Of a stretch of 10,875 bases of DNA, positions 1 through 7,128 are shown piece after piece. The notes under the pieces were generated by a model. That model was not told the DNA's origin, ran no database searches, and was given only the letters and a program-made list of their open reading frames with translations. The DNA comes from Flavobacteriales bacterium (GTDB lineage Bacteria > Bacteroidota > Bacteroidia > DT-38): assembly GCA_013214975.1 (NCBI GenBank), contig JABSPR010000221.1:1-10875 (forward strand). The letters are read 5' to 3'. Made by a program: the position numbers and the translations under genes. Each line of letters begins with the position of its first letter. Within the stretch, counting starts at the first letter, position 1.

Positions 1-72
1 TAACACCAAATTATTGAAAATACATATAGGGTAATCGGTTAATAATAATCTGATTAGCGCGTAGGCTGTTCA

Positions 73-141
73 GTGCAACAAAGCGATAAAATTAGTGGGG
101 TCCCTTGGACCCACGTAATTTTTGATCGCTAGATGTTGGGC
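73..141 (+). other. attC-like imperfect palindrome (possible integron recombination site)
   Basis: The right end GTTGGGC (135-141) fits the integron R' core GTTRRRY. The left end GTGCAAC (73-79) pairs with it at five of seven positions. Between them AGCGAT (82-87) pairs with ATCGCT (125-130), AAAATTA (88-94) with TAATTTT (117-123), and GTGGGGTCC (95-103) with GGACCCAC (107-114), leaving a 3-base loop and single- or double-base bulges mainly on one arm. Two short outer pairing blocks separated by unpaired spacers, plus extrahelical bases, is the attC architecture, and the 69-base length is in the normal range. No integrase or second copy is in the window. The alternative is a bidirectional terminator, since the inner stem is flanked by A and T tracts. 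The homology to the downstream gene starts right at its right edge. Confidence 0.4.
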
Positions 142-1549
142 TTTGTTTTTCTTCTGAAAAAAATTGAATTGGAACCGCAAACAATAAATAAATACAAAGC
201 TTCGGGCATTTCGTTTGGCACCATAGCCATGCTTATTTTATCTATAAGAGGCAGAGTAGGGGAAGTTTCCAATCAATAAAAGCTGGGCGTACTATTCTGT
301 TAATAGAGCATTAAACTTAGCTGCTGTAAATGGTGTTTGGAATTTGATGGAGCTAACCGTTAATAAGAGTAAGCATGTTGTGTCGAATCCGTATCAATAT
401 TACGATAAAGCCGAGGCCGAAGAGATAATCCAAAACTTGTTTAGTGCTAATAAAGATACTTGCACGAGTATATTAAATGTAAAGCGACCAAACATTGTGG
501 TAGTGCTTTTAGAAAGTTGGAGCGGCGATGTTATAGAGTCTATTGGTGGCGAAAAAGGAGTTACTAATGAATTTCACATACCGACGAAAGAAGGTTTAAT
601 GTTCACCAATTTTTATTCAACTGGTTTTAGAACCGAGCAAGGTCAGGCTGCTTTTCTTAGTGGTTTTCCTTCTCAACCAACCACTACAATTGTTAGAGAA
701 ACAGGAACGTTCGAAAACATACCAAATATTTTAAACCCGTTAAAAAAGGCTGGATATAGTTCAATGTTTTATTATGGCGGCTATCTTTCGTACGCCAATA
801 CGCGTTCTTATTTACGTGTTGCTGGTTTCGATCCCATCTATGGAGAAGAACACATTTCGTTTAAACAAAAAATAGAATGGGGTGGTTATGATGAGGAATT
901 ATTCGATAATTACTTGTCGGAAATGGAAGCGCCCAAAGTGCCTTTTTTTCATCTAATAATGACATCCACTAGTCATGAGCCTTTTAATGCACCTGTTGAT
1001 GGAGGGTTTTCGGGTGATGATAAGGCAGATTTTTACAGAAATACGGTGTCGTATACAGATAAGTGCTTGGGTGATTTTATGCGGGAGGCAAAAAGTAAAA
1101 GTTGGTACGACAGCACTTTGTTTATTATTTTAACGGATCATTGTAGCCCTTTGCCTTATGGCAGAAAGAGCTACGAACCCGAACGGCATCACATCCCATT
1201 TTTAATGTTTGGCAATGTGCTTAAAGTAGAATATAGAGGTGCGGAGTTTAGCGATGTTGCGTCGCATTCCGATTTTGTATCTACTATTTTAGCACAGCTT
1301 GGTTTGGGTTATGAAAAATTTAAGTGGAGTAAGAATCTATTTAATCCTACGTCAGAAAAGTTTGCTTTTTTTGCTTTCGATGAAGGTTTTGGTTGGGTAA
1401 ATAATGAGCAAAAATTGGTTTTTGATCATCAATTTGGCGATATCATATATAAATCTCAGGAAAATGTATCGGATGAAAAAAATCAAGAATATTTGAAATC
1501 TGGCAAAGCATATTTGCAAGCGCTTATAGCCGAGTATGTTGACTTTTAA
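133..1549 (+). pseudogene. LTA synthase/sulfatase-family phosphotransferase, 5'-truncated and frameshifted
   Basis: This is the remains of a membrane-anchored alkaline-phosphatase-superfamily enzyme of the lipoteichoic acid synthase type, which transfers phosphoglycerol-like groups outside the membrane. The catalytic domain is open from 344 (TTG) or 347 (ATG) to the stop at 1549. Counting from 344, the metal-site residues are present: Glu57 in LLESWS, the nucleophile Thr97 in FRTEQG, and Asp265-His266 in LTDH; His211 lies in SHEPF. Upstream, the in-frame peptide FPINKSWAYYS continues back to about 263, whereas the preceding part (133-262, with LKKIELEP and LILSIRGR) is in another frame that stops at 277-279. 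Removing one G from the GGGG run at 259-262 joins the two into about 471 residues. Full-length relatives have roughly 600 or more, with several more membrane helices at the N-terminus, so the 5' end is missing. Possibly the isolated soluble domain is still made, but without its anchor it is unlikely to work normally. Confidence 0.8.
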
Positions 1550-1678
1550 TGTGTTCGATTGTGAAAAATACCGATGAATTTGTTTTTATTTTATTTTTAA
1601 GAAGAATTGTGAAAAAATACGCATAAAAATAGCAGAAAAGTTATTCACTTTTGCTTCAAAAGCGTTGAAAATAAACGA

Positions 1679-1718
1679 ATTTATGAGTATTTAATAGGTG
1701 ATTGTGAGTCTCATAAAT
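1679..1718. repeat. Perfect 9-bp inverted repeat upstream of the lipoprotein gene
   Basis: ATTTATGAG (1679-1687) and CTCATAAAT (1710-1718) are perfect inverted copies separated by 22 bases. The arm centres are about 31 bp apart, close to three helical turns, so both would face the same side of the DNA. The right arm lies between the candidate -33 and -7 boxes of the downstream promoter, as expected of an operator bound by a dimeric regulator. A chance occurrence in AT-rich DNA cannot be excluded. Confidence 0.3.
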
Positions 1719-1731
1719 AGCAGTATATTCG
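1702..1731 (+). promoter_or_regulatory. Candidate Bacteroidota-type promoter for the lipoprotein gene
   Basis: TTG at 1702-1704 and TATATTCG at 1724-1731 are separated by 19 bases. This matches the Bacteroidota pattern of a -33 TTTG/TTG and a -7 TAnnTTTG box, with one mismatch in the -7 box. Transcription would start near 1738, giving a leader of about 65 bases before the ATG at 1803. A second TATATTCG at 1757-1764 has no TTG at the right distance. Confidence 0.4.
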
Positions 1732-1802
1732 ATGACACTCATTGAATTAAATATGCTATATTCGTATCATATCAAGTTTACAAGCATAAAATCTCAGAGA
1801 GT

Positions 1803-3263
1803 ATGAAAAATTTAAAAAAGTACAAATTCGGCATTGCTATTATCGGGCTAATAATTTTCTTCACGGCATGTGAGAAAGATCAATTATTAGATCAATTATA
1901 TCAAAATGGTGCAGGTCAATCTTATTCCGATAACGATCTAATTTCGATTATAAATGATCTATCAATTAGTGCTGACGAAAAAGAAGATTTACTTTTTGAA
2001 TCGATTCCATTAACAGATGCAGTTTTAATTGCATTTGTAAGATCGGGTTCGATTTTTGATGATGCTTATACTTTAGATTTATTAACCATTAGTTTCCCAA
2101 TTTCAGAAAATTTAGGCTTGTCTATATTGGCAAGTAAATTGTCAGATGAGATTAAAGGCGAAATAGGTGATATGAACGGTTGGTATTTCGATATCCAGAA
2201 ATCAATGGCTGCGGAAGGGGAAGAATGCTACTACCACCCAATGAATCATGAGATTTTTATCGATCACATTGGCGAAGTACACAGTGCTGGTTTAGATGAA
2301 TATATTGAATATGAATCTGATATTTTAGTTTTTGATGCTAACGGTGATGTAGATGAAGACTTAACAAGTGAGAGCACATATAATTTTCTTGTTTCTTTTA
2401 TGGCCGAGGAAATTCCATGTTTAGATGGTATAACAGCTGAGCCTATTCCATGTGTAGTTGGTCCAATTCCTGGTCAAGGAATGGGTTACATCTGTGATAC
2501 TCCTATGACGGCTACTACATTAACTGCTATTGTTGAGCAGGTAACACAAGATGTGAACGAGGACAAATATAAAAGCGTTGATAAGGATTTAATGGCTGAA
2601 ATAAAGGCAATCTACGGAAACGAGGAAGGTAAAAGAATGGAGAAGATTTTACGTGACTACATTAAGAAAGCCAATTTGGATAAACCTTATGACGTTGCCG
2701 GAATTGGCGAAGAAGTAGTTATAGGCGGCATGGGAGGTCCTGGCCCGATGGGCGGCGCAATGGGTGGTGCTATGGGTGGTGCTATGGGCGGCCCAATGGG
2801 TGTCGATATTATGGGAGCAGGAATGGGCATGGGAGAAGCTGATGAAGCTAGTTTGGCCAAAATGGACATTTGCGACTTTATTAAGGTGGCTAATTCGTTT
2901 CAGGACTTAGTAGCAGGAGACAACAGCCTTTCTACTGAAGCAAAGAATTTATTGCTGATGTATATCTCTATTACGAAGCATTCGAGAGTTTATTGGGAAA
3001 TTCAATATGCCGACGAAACCTCTCCTTATCATGAAACAATGACAGACGAACCAAATATTGAAGTATATGGTAAAGGTTGGAATACTGATTATAAGAGATT
3101 GGATCAGCGGTCGTACAACGCAGATGGTAGAGGCTTAATTGCTGGAGCTATTTCTGCAGCGGCAGGTGGAAACATTTGGTCGATAATTGTTGCTGCAACT
3201 TACGGAAGTTTAAGTGCAAGTATTAATACACAAAGAGACTTATCGCCGCGTACTAATAGATAG
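1803..3263 (+). CDS. Hypothetical lipoprotein with Met/Gly-rich repeat linker
   Basis: I do not recognise this 486-residue protein. It begins with a lipoprotein signal peptide: lysines at 2-8, a hydrophobic core, and lipobox FTAC with Cys23. The following EKDQ is charged like Bacteroidota surface-export signals, so it may be exposed on the outer surface. Residues about 40-120 are helical, with short repeats of the SIPLTDAVLIAFV / SFPISENLGLSIL type. Residues 140-170 are rich in His and acidic groups (CYYHPMNHE, DHIGEVH). Residues 178-190 (DANGDVDEDLTSE) resemble a calcium-binding loop, but without the usual Gly at position 6. Residues 310-344 form an MGGA-repeat linker. The C-terminus (about 445-475) is a Gly/Ala-rich hydrophobic stretch resembling a glycine zipper or bacteriocin-like segment. 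The start is supported by the signal peptide; upstream there is only a weak purine stretch (AGAGAG). It is a single-gene unit between its own promoter and terminator. Confidence 0.85.
   Translation: MKNLKKYKFGIAIIGLIIFFTACEKDQLLDQLYQNGAGQSYSDNDLISIINDLSISADEKEDLLFESIPLTDAVLIAFVRSGSIFDDAYTLDLLTISFPISENLGLSILASKLSDEIKGEIGDMNGWYFDIQKSMAAEGEECYYHPMNHEIFIDHIGEVHSAGLDEYIEYESDILVFDANGDVDEDLTSESTYNFLVSFMAEEIPCLDGITAEPIPCVVGPIPGQGMGYICDTPMTATTLTAIVEQVTQDVNEDKYKSVDKDLMAEIKAIYGNEEGKRMEKILRDYIKKANLDKPYDVAGIGEEVVIGGMGGPGPMGGAMGGAMGGAMGGPMGVDIMGAGMGMGEADEASLAKMDICDFIKVANSFQDLVAGDNSLSTEAKNLLLMYISITKHSRVYWEIQYADETSPYHETMTDEPNIEVYGKGWNTDYKRLDQRSYNADGRGLIAGAISAAAGGNIWSIIVAATYGSLSASINTQRDLSPRTNR
2730..2795 (+). 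repeat. 12-bp in-frame tandem repeat encoding MGGA units
   Basis: After a leading partial unit (ATGGGAGGTCCT) and GGCCCG, four consecutive 12-base units of the form ATGGGYGGYGCN/CCA lie at 2748-2795, the second and third being identical. They encode MGGA, MGGA, MGGA and MGGP. Unit gain or loss would keep the frame, so the linker length may vary between strains. A weak antisense open frame here (2687-2869, Pro-rich) is only the mirror of this repeat. Confidence 0.85.
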
Positions 3264-3295
3264 GCTATAGATCAAAAAATATTCTGAATGGAACG

Positions 3296-3326
3296 AGGGA
3301 TTTTGTTAATGCAAAATCCCTTTTTT
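3296..3326 (+). terminator. Intrinsic terminator of the lipoprotein gene
   Basis: AGGGATTTTG (3296-3305) and CAAAATCCCT (3312-3321) form a perfect 10-bp stem with a 6-base loop, followed by a T run. The T run lies only on the plus-strand exit side. It separates the plus-strand lipoprotein gene from the converging minus-strand gene, whose stop codon lies at 3325-3327. Confidence 0.85.
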
Positions 3327-3942
3327 ATTGATGTTTTTGGGTGTTTTGTTTTGCAAATAAAACGATTAATGTAATCAGCAACATCAGGCCCGATAAAGTC
3401 CAAGAGCTATAGTTTAGTCCTTTGTAAGGGATGAAATAGAAAGCATACAAATAAGTGAAAAGGATTCCACCACAGGTGGATATGCCATAAACAGTTCCTG
3501 CAACGTTGCCTACTTCGTTATCTTTGTTTGATAGAATCCCTATTATTAATGGACTCGTCATGCCGAGCAAGCAAACAATTGGCGCAATAATAATTGCACA
3601 CGAAATATTAATGCCAGTTATTAGGCTATATGCCATTGAATACTCTAGAATGAATTGGGAATAAAATGGAAGTCCTAAAAGCATCACAAAACATCCAAAT
3701 AGCGAAGCAGCTAATATTAGCATGGGCTGAAATTTCCGTGACATAAACCCTCCAATAAAATATCCCAACGCCAAACCGCCTAAGGTAAATGCCAGTACGG
3801 ACGACCAAACGTACAACGAGTTGCCATAATAAGGCGTAAGGTACTTGGCGCTTATTAATTCGAGGCCCATTAAAACACCTCCCTCAATACACGAAGTAAC
3901 CAAGAGTAAATACTTTATTAAAACAGTGTTGTTTTTGCTCAT
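3325..3942 (-). CDS. Membrane protein, paralogue of the spermidine-synthase membrane domain only
   Basis: This 205-residue protein is almost entirely hydrophobic, with about six membrane helices. Residues 20-70 (EGGVLMGLELISAKYLTP..., then LGYFIGGFMSRK) match, nearly residue for residue in their conserved positions, residues 21-71 of the next gene upstream. This is the MFS-like membrane domain found fused to spermidine synthases. It has no Rossmann/aminopropyltransferase domain and ends after the last helix. Its ATG overlaps the stop of the upstream gene as ATGA (3939-3942), so the two are probably translationally coupled and may form a hetero-oligomeric membrane complex. The overlap fixes the start. 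The transported or sensed molecule is unknown; a polyamine-related compound is only an inference from the partner. Confidence 0.85.
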   Translation of the reverse strand: MSKNNTVLIKYLLLVTSCIEGGVLMGLELISAKYLTPYYGNSLYVWSSVLAFTLGGLALGYFIGGFMSRKFQPMLILAASLFGCFVMLLGLPFYSQFILEYSMAYSLITGINISCAIIIAPIVCLLGMTSPLIIGILSNKDNEVGNVAGTVYGISTCGGILFTYLYAFYFIPYKGLNYSSWTLSGLMLLITLIVLFAKQNTQKHQ

Positions 3943-5570
3943 TTCGAAAATATGCCCTCCCCGTTTTCGAAATTAATATTGGTAAAGTTCTCAATCATTT
4001 CTTTTCGCCATTGTTGCATGCTGGTAAAATTCATAAGTTCCATAATAGGCTTATCATCAACAAAAGTAATGGCGTCATTTGCAGCAGTAAGTCTGGTTAT
4101 TTCGTCCTTATCAACACAATCGAACAAAGTATACTTAGCGCAACAATGGTTTCTGTTACCGAAATCAATATCGTTGTAATTAAATTCAGTTTTGCTCACT
4201 ACAAAAATCATATCGTGAAACAAGTCGTTCGCTATGCCTTGTGGTCGGAGAGTTTGAACATGTAAATTTACACTCGAAATTGTTTTATGAATCGATCTAA
4301 ATGTTAAACCATCTACACCTTCCAAAGTACCTTGGTAATTAACTATCAGCAGGCCATCATCGTTAAGAATAGTGCTTATCTTCTTAAAGCATTCTTGCGA
4401 ATAAAGATACGATGGCTGCGACTCTGCCTTGGCAATGTCCATTACAATGATGTCGTATCTCTTGGTGCCTACTTCAATAAAATGCCTGGCATCATCAATC
4501 ACCACCCTTGTGTTGGTACCTTTAAAGTTGAAATATTCTTTTGCCAATTGCGGAATGCGTTCATCCAATTCTATGGCATCAATTTCAAAATCCATTCTTT
4601 CAAATTCTGTTACTAAACTGCCAGCTCCAAAGCCAAGCAGAAGCACTTTAGAACCTGCTTCTTTAAACGAACAAGTAGCAGAAATTTGATGAACATAGCT
4701 CCAGTAAGAAGTGGTGTATTTATCTTTTCTTACCAAGGTTTGGTTGATGTTGTTAACTCTTAAAGAAATACTTTCTTGATAGTTATCTCCAAAGGAAACA
4801 TCTTCTACATCAGATATTTTTATTTGCCCAAGTATGCCATGCGACTCATGTACGGTAATCATGCTTCTTCCTATCGCAGTATGCTTTGTTGCTGGAGGAA
4901 CAATTGTAAGTCGTTTGTAGGCAGGATATAATAAGACGATGAAAACAAGCACATAAACTTGGTAAGATTCCCGTTTAAAAAAGCTTGCGAAAATGAGGAT
5001 GAATAATAAAAGGCCCAAAAGAATAGATGGCATTATTATTCCGAAAGCTGGAATGATTATAAAGCCAAAAACAAAAGCTGAGATAATTCCTCCGATTGTA
5101 GATAGACCGAAAATTAAGCCAGCATTAAAACCCGCATTTTGATATTTGTCGGTAGAGCTTTTTACAATAAGAGGCGGAATGGTTCCGAAGCAAAACAGTG
5201 GAATTCCGATTATGAAAATAGGTGCTACAATCAACCCGGTAGACATGCCCAGTTTATATGTGAAAACTAAAACAAACGGTGCATACATGTACATGTATAC
5301 AATGGAGATAATGGCGGCAAACATAAAGTATGCGATGGACTTATCCTGATTGGCATACTTTCGCGATACAATGCCTCCAACAAAATACCCTAGTGTTAAA
5401 CTAATTAGGGTAGCACCGATTACAGATGCCCAAACGAAAAATGAAGTGCCATAAAAAGGCCCAATCATTCGAGATCCAAGAAGTTCTACTCCCATAACAC
5501 TGGCACCTTCAAATAAGGCAATTATCCAATATTTTAGGTTGCTTATCCCTATGTTTGATTTGCTCGTCAC
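3939..5570 (-). CDS. Membrane-fused spermidine-synthase-like protein
   Basis: This is a 543-residue two-domain protein. Residues about 12-215 contain some seven or eight membrane helices of the spermidine-synthase-associated MFS-like domain (GVELLGSRMIGP at 27-38, LGYFVGGIVSRK at 60-71). Residues about 235-470 form a soluble Rossmann domain of the spermidine synthase/aminopropyltransferase type: GFGAGS at 313-318, ELDERI at 334-339, DDARHF at 359-364 and MDIAKAES at 377-384. The enzyme family transfers an aminopropyl group from decarboxylated S-adenosylmethionine to putrescine. Here the glycine motif normally written GGGDGG reads GFGAGS, lacking the Asp, so the substrate or reaction may differ. 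The nucleotide-binding Glu/Asp and the later Asp of the active-site loop are kept. It is the first gene of a coupled pair with the shorter paralogue. A -7-like box lies about 30 bp upstream. Confidence 0.88.
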   Translation of the reverse strand: MTSKSNIGISNLKYWIIALFEGASVMGVELLGSRMIGPFYGTSFFVWASVIGATLISLTLGYFVGGIVSRKYANQDKSIAYFMFAAIISIVYMYMYAPFVLVFTYKLGMSTGLIVAPIFIIGIPLFCFGTIPPLIVKSSTDKYQNAGFNAGLIFGLSTIGGIISAFVFGFIIIPAFGIIMPSILLGLLLFILIFASFFKRESYQVYVLVFIVLLYPAYKRLTIVPPATKHTAIGRSMITVHESHGILGQIKISDVEDVSFGDNYQESISLRVNNINQTLVRKDKYTTSYWSYVHQISATCSFKEAGSKVLLLGFGAGSLVTEFERMDFEIDAIELDERIPQLAKEYFNFKGTNTRVVIDDARHFIEVGTKRYDIIVMDIAKAESQPSYLYSQECFKKISTILNDDGLLIVNYQGTLEGVDGLTFRSIHKTISSVNLHVQTLRPQGIANDLFHDMIFVVSKTEFNYNDIDFGNRNHCCAKYTLFDCVDKDEITRLTAANDAITFVDDKPIMELMNFTSMQQWRKEMIENFTNINFENGEGIFSK

Positions 5571-5600
5571 TAAGAAGTTAATTGATGTTTTTCCTCGTTA

Positions 5601-5608
5601 CAAAAATA
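5601..5608 (-). promoter_or_regulatory. Candidate -7 box for the spermidine-synthase-like gene pair
   Basis: Read on the minus strand, TATTTTTG matches the Bacteroidota -7 consensus TAnnTTTG exactly. It lies 30 bp upstream of the ATG at 5570, giving a short leader. No clear TTG lies at the expected distance upstream, so the call is tentative. It implies that the pair can be transcribed separately from the regulator genes behind it. Confidence 0.3.
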
Positions 5609-5669
5609 CAATTTAGCAAAGAGATATATTAAATAGATTTGAGTAATGAGGAGCTAAAAGGATAGTAAT

Positions 5670-5885
5670 TTATTCTTCTTTTTCTTCAACGTATTCTAGG
5701 AGATCGCCGGGCTGACAATCAAGCGCTTTACAAATAGCATCTAATGTGGTAAACCGAATTGCTTTTCCCTTGCTTTGTTTTAGAATCGACAAGTTAACCG
5801 TAGATATATTCACTATCTCGGCCAGCTCCATTAATTTGAGCTTCCTTTTGGCTAACATGATATCTAAATTAACTACAATCGGCAT
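5670..5885 (-). CDS. YozG-like XRE-family helix-turn-helix regulator
   Basis: This 71-residue DNA-binding protein is nearly all one Cro/C1-type helix-turn-helix domain. The start MPIVVNLDIMLAKRKL, the recognition region NLSILKQSKGKAIRF and the end LDAICKALDCQPGDLLEY are the hallmarks of the small YozG-like repressors. These usually sit beside a gene for a small membrane protein (often DUF2975) and are thought to regulate the shared operon. Here the upstream partner is a different membrane protein, 3 bp away, so the two are surely cotranscribed and probably coupled. The length is normal for the family and the start matches its conserved N-terminus. The likely target is the operon's own promoter, perhaps the inverted repeat at 6602-6624, which is inference. 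No clear terminator follows before the next gene. Confidence 0.92.
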   Translation of the reverse strand: MPIVVNLDIMLAKRKLKLMELAEIVNISTVNLSILKQSKGKAIRFTTLDAICKALDCQPGDLLEYVEEKEE

Positions 5886-5888
5886 CTA

Positions 5889-6395
5889 TTAAATTATGAG
5901 TGATTCTTCAAATTGATTTAATAGGTTCTCCCAGTTCTCCTCGTTTTTTCCAAGTGAATGCCACGTATCAAAACGAGCCGAACAGAATTCGATGGTTGCC
6001 ATCTCTCCTTTTTCTGTAATCTCTATGTAGATGTTTGATCGGGGGAAAACCCCGTCGTTGGTTGTGCGAGCAAATATTGTACGACTTGTTTCGTCGCTTT
6101 CAATAATATCGATTTTAGATTCTTTTAGTAATTCAATGAAATTCTCGTAAAGCAGATCGGAAGGGAAGTCTAATTCCATGCTGCGCTTGTATTTTGCACA
6201 AAGAATATTGAGGTTACTTGTAAAGTAAGATTTGAAATTTGGATTATTTCTTACTAGAAAATTGAATGCTTTAATGACTAGGAAAATTCCAACTACAGGA
6301 ATTAACCACATGAAAGTGTCCATGTTAACCTGTTTCCAAGGAACAAAAGACACAACAAGCAATGTAGAAATAACAATTACTATATTCCGATTCAT
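5889..6395 (-). CDS. Hypothetical membrane protein with soluble C-terminal domain, partner of the XRE regulator
   Basis: I cannot assign this 168-residue protein to a named family. Two N-terminal membrane helices are visible, residues about 4-20 and 26-48, joined by a short loop (PWKQVNMDT). The remaining roughly 115 residues are soluble and alternate helix and strand. Recognisable stretches are ENFIELLKESKIDIIESDE, then a strand pair NIYIEITEKG/MATIEF, then FDTWHSLGKNEEN and an acidic C-terminal helix. The topology suggests that both termini lie in the cytoplasm, which would put the soluble domain where it could contact the regulator encoded 3 bp downstream. It is the first gene of that two-gene unit. 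The long leader (about 200 bp to a candidate -7 box) leaves room for an alternative, closer promoter that I could not define. Confidence 0.82.
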   Translation of the reverse strand: MNRNIVIVISTLLVVSFVPWKQVNMDTFMWLIPVVGIFLVIKAFNFLVRNNPNFKSYFTSNLNILCAKYKRSMELDFPSDLLYENFIELLKESKIDIIESDETSRTIFARTTNDGVFPRSNIYIEITEKGEMATIEFCSARFDTWHSLGKNEENWENLLNQFEESLII

Positions 6396-6594
6396 TAAGA
6401 AGTATGCATATGGTTCTACAGCTAAAGTTACTTATGAGTTAACGAAAAAATTTCTGGTGCCCATAACAATTTTGAACAATGTTAATATTAGCGCTCTCAT
6501 GATCATATTTCTAATGTTAAGAATTTTCATTTTTATCATATTCAATAATTTTGGGTTGTTATAATGCTAAAGTCGGAAATCTGACAATGAAATA

Positions 6595-6624
6595 CAAATA
6601 TAAATTAACGAAAAACGTTAATTT
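6595..6624 (-). promoter_or_regulatory. Perfect inverted repeat overlapping a candidate -7 box (possible operator)
   Basis: AAATTAACG (6602-6610) and CGTTAATTT (6616-6624) are perfect inverted copies around AAAAA. On the minus strand, TATATTTG (6602-6595) matches the Bacteroidota -7 consensus TAnnTTTG and touches the repeat, so a protein bound here would cover the promoter. A matching -33 TTG at 19-21 bp is not visible; the nearest is 25 bp away. The transcript would have a leader of about 200 bases before the membrane-protein ATG. It is followed by no T run, so it is not a terminator. Confidence 0.35.
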
Positions 6625-7054
6625 GTGCAAGTCTATATTTAATGCGAATTTATACGTATAGTCCTGTAGGTCTTAATATCAGGTGGTTTTTTTGATGATT
6701 AGGTCAATAAATTGTAATTATTGCAATGTGATTCCCGAAAAGCTCCAAATTAAAAAGGCGAATAGGCAATGAAAAAACTAAAAAGGTATTTTGAAACGTT
6801 AGTTTATCGAGGATAAAACAGTAGACTACTTGAAAGTGATTTTTGAAAACCGGTGACTTTTCTTCCTTTGTTCAAATAAAATTAATCTTTTTGGTAGTTT
6901 CTTGCCCGAAAGATTCAAACAGAAACAAAGCAAGAATTCTCAATATTTAAGTTGCTTTTTTTGTCATTAAAAAAGGGCTTAAATCAGCTTGTAGTGCCTG
7001 AGTAGTCTATTGGTTAAGTTGTATTAAAAAGAACTTTTAAACCTTAGATGGCTT
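6625..7054. other. Long AT-rich intergenic region without a recognisable gene
   Basis: Together with 6396-6594 this makes about 650 bases between the membrane protein and the terminator of the peptidase gene. I see no open frame with protein-like character on either strand, no tRNA and no large hairpin. A near copy of one arm of the 6602-6624 repeat (ACGTTAGTTT) lies at about 6797-6806. The plus-strand open frame from 6232 is mostly antisense to the membrane protein, and its last third is low-complexity hydrophobic sequence. Confidence 0.5.
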
Positions 7055-7096
7055 TAAATAAAAAGGTTTCTTCCAACAGTGTCGGAAGAAACCTTT
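7055..7096 (-). terminator. Intrinsic terminator of the M15 peptidase gene
   Basis: AAAGGTTTCTTCC (7062-7074) and GGAAGAAACCTTT (7084-7096) form a perfect 13-bp stem with a 9-base loop. On the minus strand the stem runs into TTTTTATTT. It lies 32 bp after the stop codon of the peptidase gene. Confidence 0.85.
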
Positions 7097-7128
7097 CTAA
7101 AAAAATATATGTTGCGAAATAGGCTAAA

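Noticed and set aside
2687..2869. Pro-rich open frame antisense to the lipoprotein
   Set aside because: It is the mirror of the MGGA repeat (PPIA units) with no signal for translation; the sense gene explains it.
5283..5298. 16-bp perfect palindrome ATACATGTACATGTAT
   Set aside because: It lies inside the membrane-domain coding sequence and follows from the Tyr-Met-Tyr-Met-Tyr codons; no regulatory context.
6232..6564. Plus-strand 110-codon open frame
   Set aside because: Half of it is antisense to the membrane-protein gene and the rest is low-complexity hydrophobic sequence from AT-rich DNA.
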